Assembly (NCBI GenBank): GCA_947630865.1
Contig: CANRJE010000002.1
Location: forward strand, 1-49,042
Length of the DNA: 49,042 nt
Direction of reading: 5' to 3'
Source: an uncultured Bacilli bacterium
GTDB lineage: Bacteria; Bacillota_I; Bacilli_A; RF39; UBA660
The position numbers were made by a program, and so were the translations under genes. The notes under the pieces are model-generated. The model saw only the letters and a list, made by a program, of their open reading frames with translations, had not been told where the DNA came from and did not search any database. Below are positions 49,027-49,042 of this stretch, in pieces (within the stretch, counting starts at the first letter, position 1; every line of letters begins with the position of its first letter).

Positions 49027-49042
49027 TAACCAAATAATTGGC

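Noticed and set aside
1..49042. Mycoplasma-type genetic code (TGA as Trp), suggested by the very low GC content
   Set aside because: TGA ends parE, rnc, the PH-domain gene and the kinase gene at the expected lengths, and Trp is encoded by TGG throughout.

Overview
The window reads as a chromosomal segment of a very AT-rich, low-GC Gram-positive-type bacterium. Promoters are of the sigma-A type, often with an extended TGnTATAAT -10, and most genes have AGGTGA or GGAGG ribosome binding sites. TGA acts as a stop (end of parE, rnc, the histidine kinase gene) and TGG encodes Trp, so the mycoplasma code is excluded. Oxygen-sensitive class III ribonucleotide reductase (nrdD-nrdG), a UDP-galactopyranose mutase, competence genes and a compact gene set suggest an anaerobic, probably host-associated member of the Bacilli/Erysipelotrichia/RF39-like lineages. 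The exact taxon is inference. No tRNA, rRNA, CRISPR array, insertion sequence or complete prophage was seen.

Layout. 0-8.6 kb: the tail of an Rpn-type nuclease gene, an unknown two-repeat protein, then parE-parC (topoisomerase IV), a short rel gene with a damaged synthetase domain, and gltX. 8.6-16 kb: small transcription units with an AraC-type regulator, a soluble VirD4-like ATPase, a membrane-anchored metallophosphoesterase fold that has lost its metal ligands, a CPBP protease, a NifU-type scaffold, a YutH/CotS-like protein, an SPL-type radical SAM protein, and an anchored thioredoxin-like protein with a PH-domain protein. 16-22 kb: dnaE-pyk, a membrane protein and a ZnuA-like lipoprotein lacking its metal-binding histidines.

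22-28.2 kb: rnc with a type IV pilin-like gene, then a surface stalk protein (beta-solenoid-like head, 51 unbroken heptads, C-terminal membrane anchor) overlapping comEA, which overlaps comEC. The stalk-comEA-comEC unit has a strong promoter whose -35 lies inside a palindromic operator-like site. 28.2-35.6 kb: a structured intergenic region, a PF06541-type membrane protein, a DUF2974 hydrolase, nrdDG, and a glycosyltransferase with glf.

35.8-46.7 kb is an envelope-stress region: a membrane-anchored XRE regulator with a DUF2975-like partner, a BceRS-AB-type peptide-sensing and resistance module with two operator matches, a VanZ-RDD fusion, a second membrane-anchored XRE regulator, a cyclophilin-like lipid-side protein, PAP2 phosphatase plus undecaprenol kinase (lipid carrier recycling) and a NERD protein. 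pyrG runs on the minus strand at 46.8-48.4 kb.

The most interesting part is the right edge (48.5-49.04 kb): two tandem copies, 327 bp apart, of a cassette with a strong promoter, a structured leader, a 26-27 codon ORF for a single hydrophobic helix, and a 3' hairpin that is a terminator for the opposite strand. Around copy 1 an antisense promoter and an antisense RNA starting with a GNRA-capped hairpin can be proposed. This is the layout of a type I toxin-antitoxin system and the array probably continues past the window.
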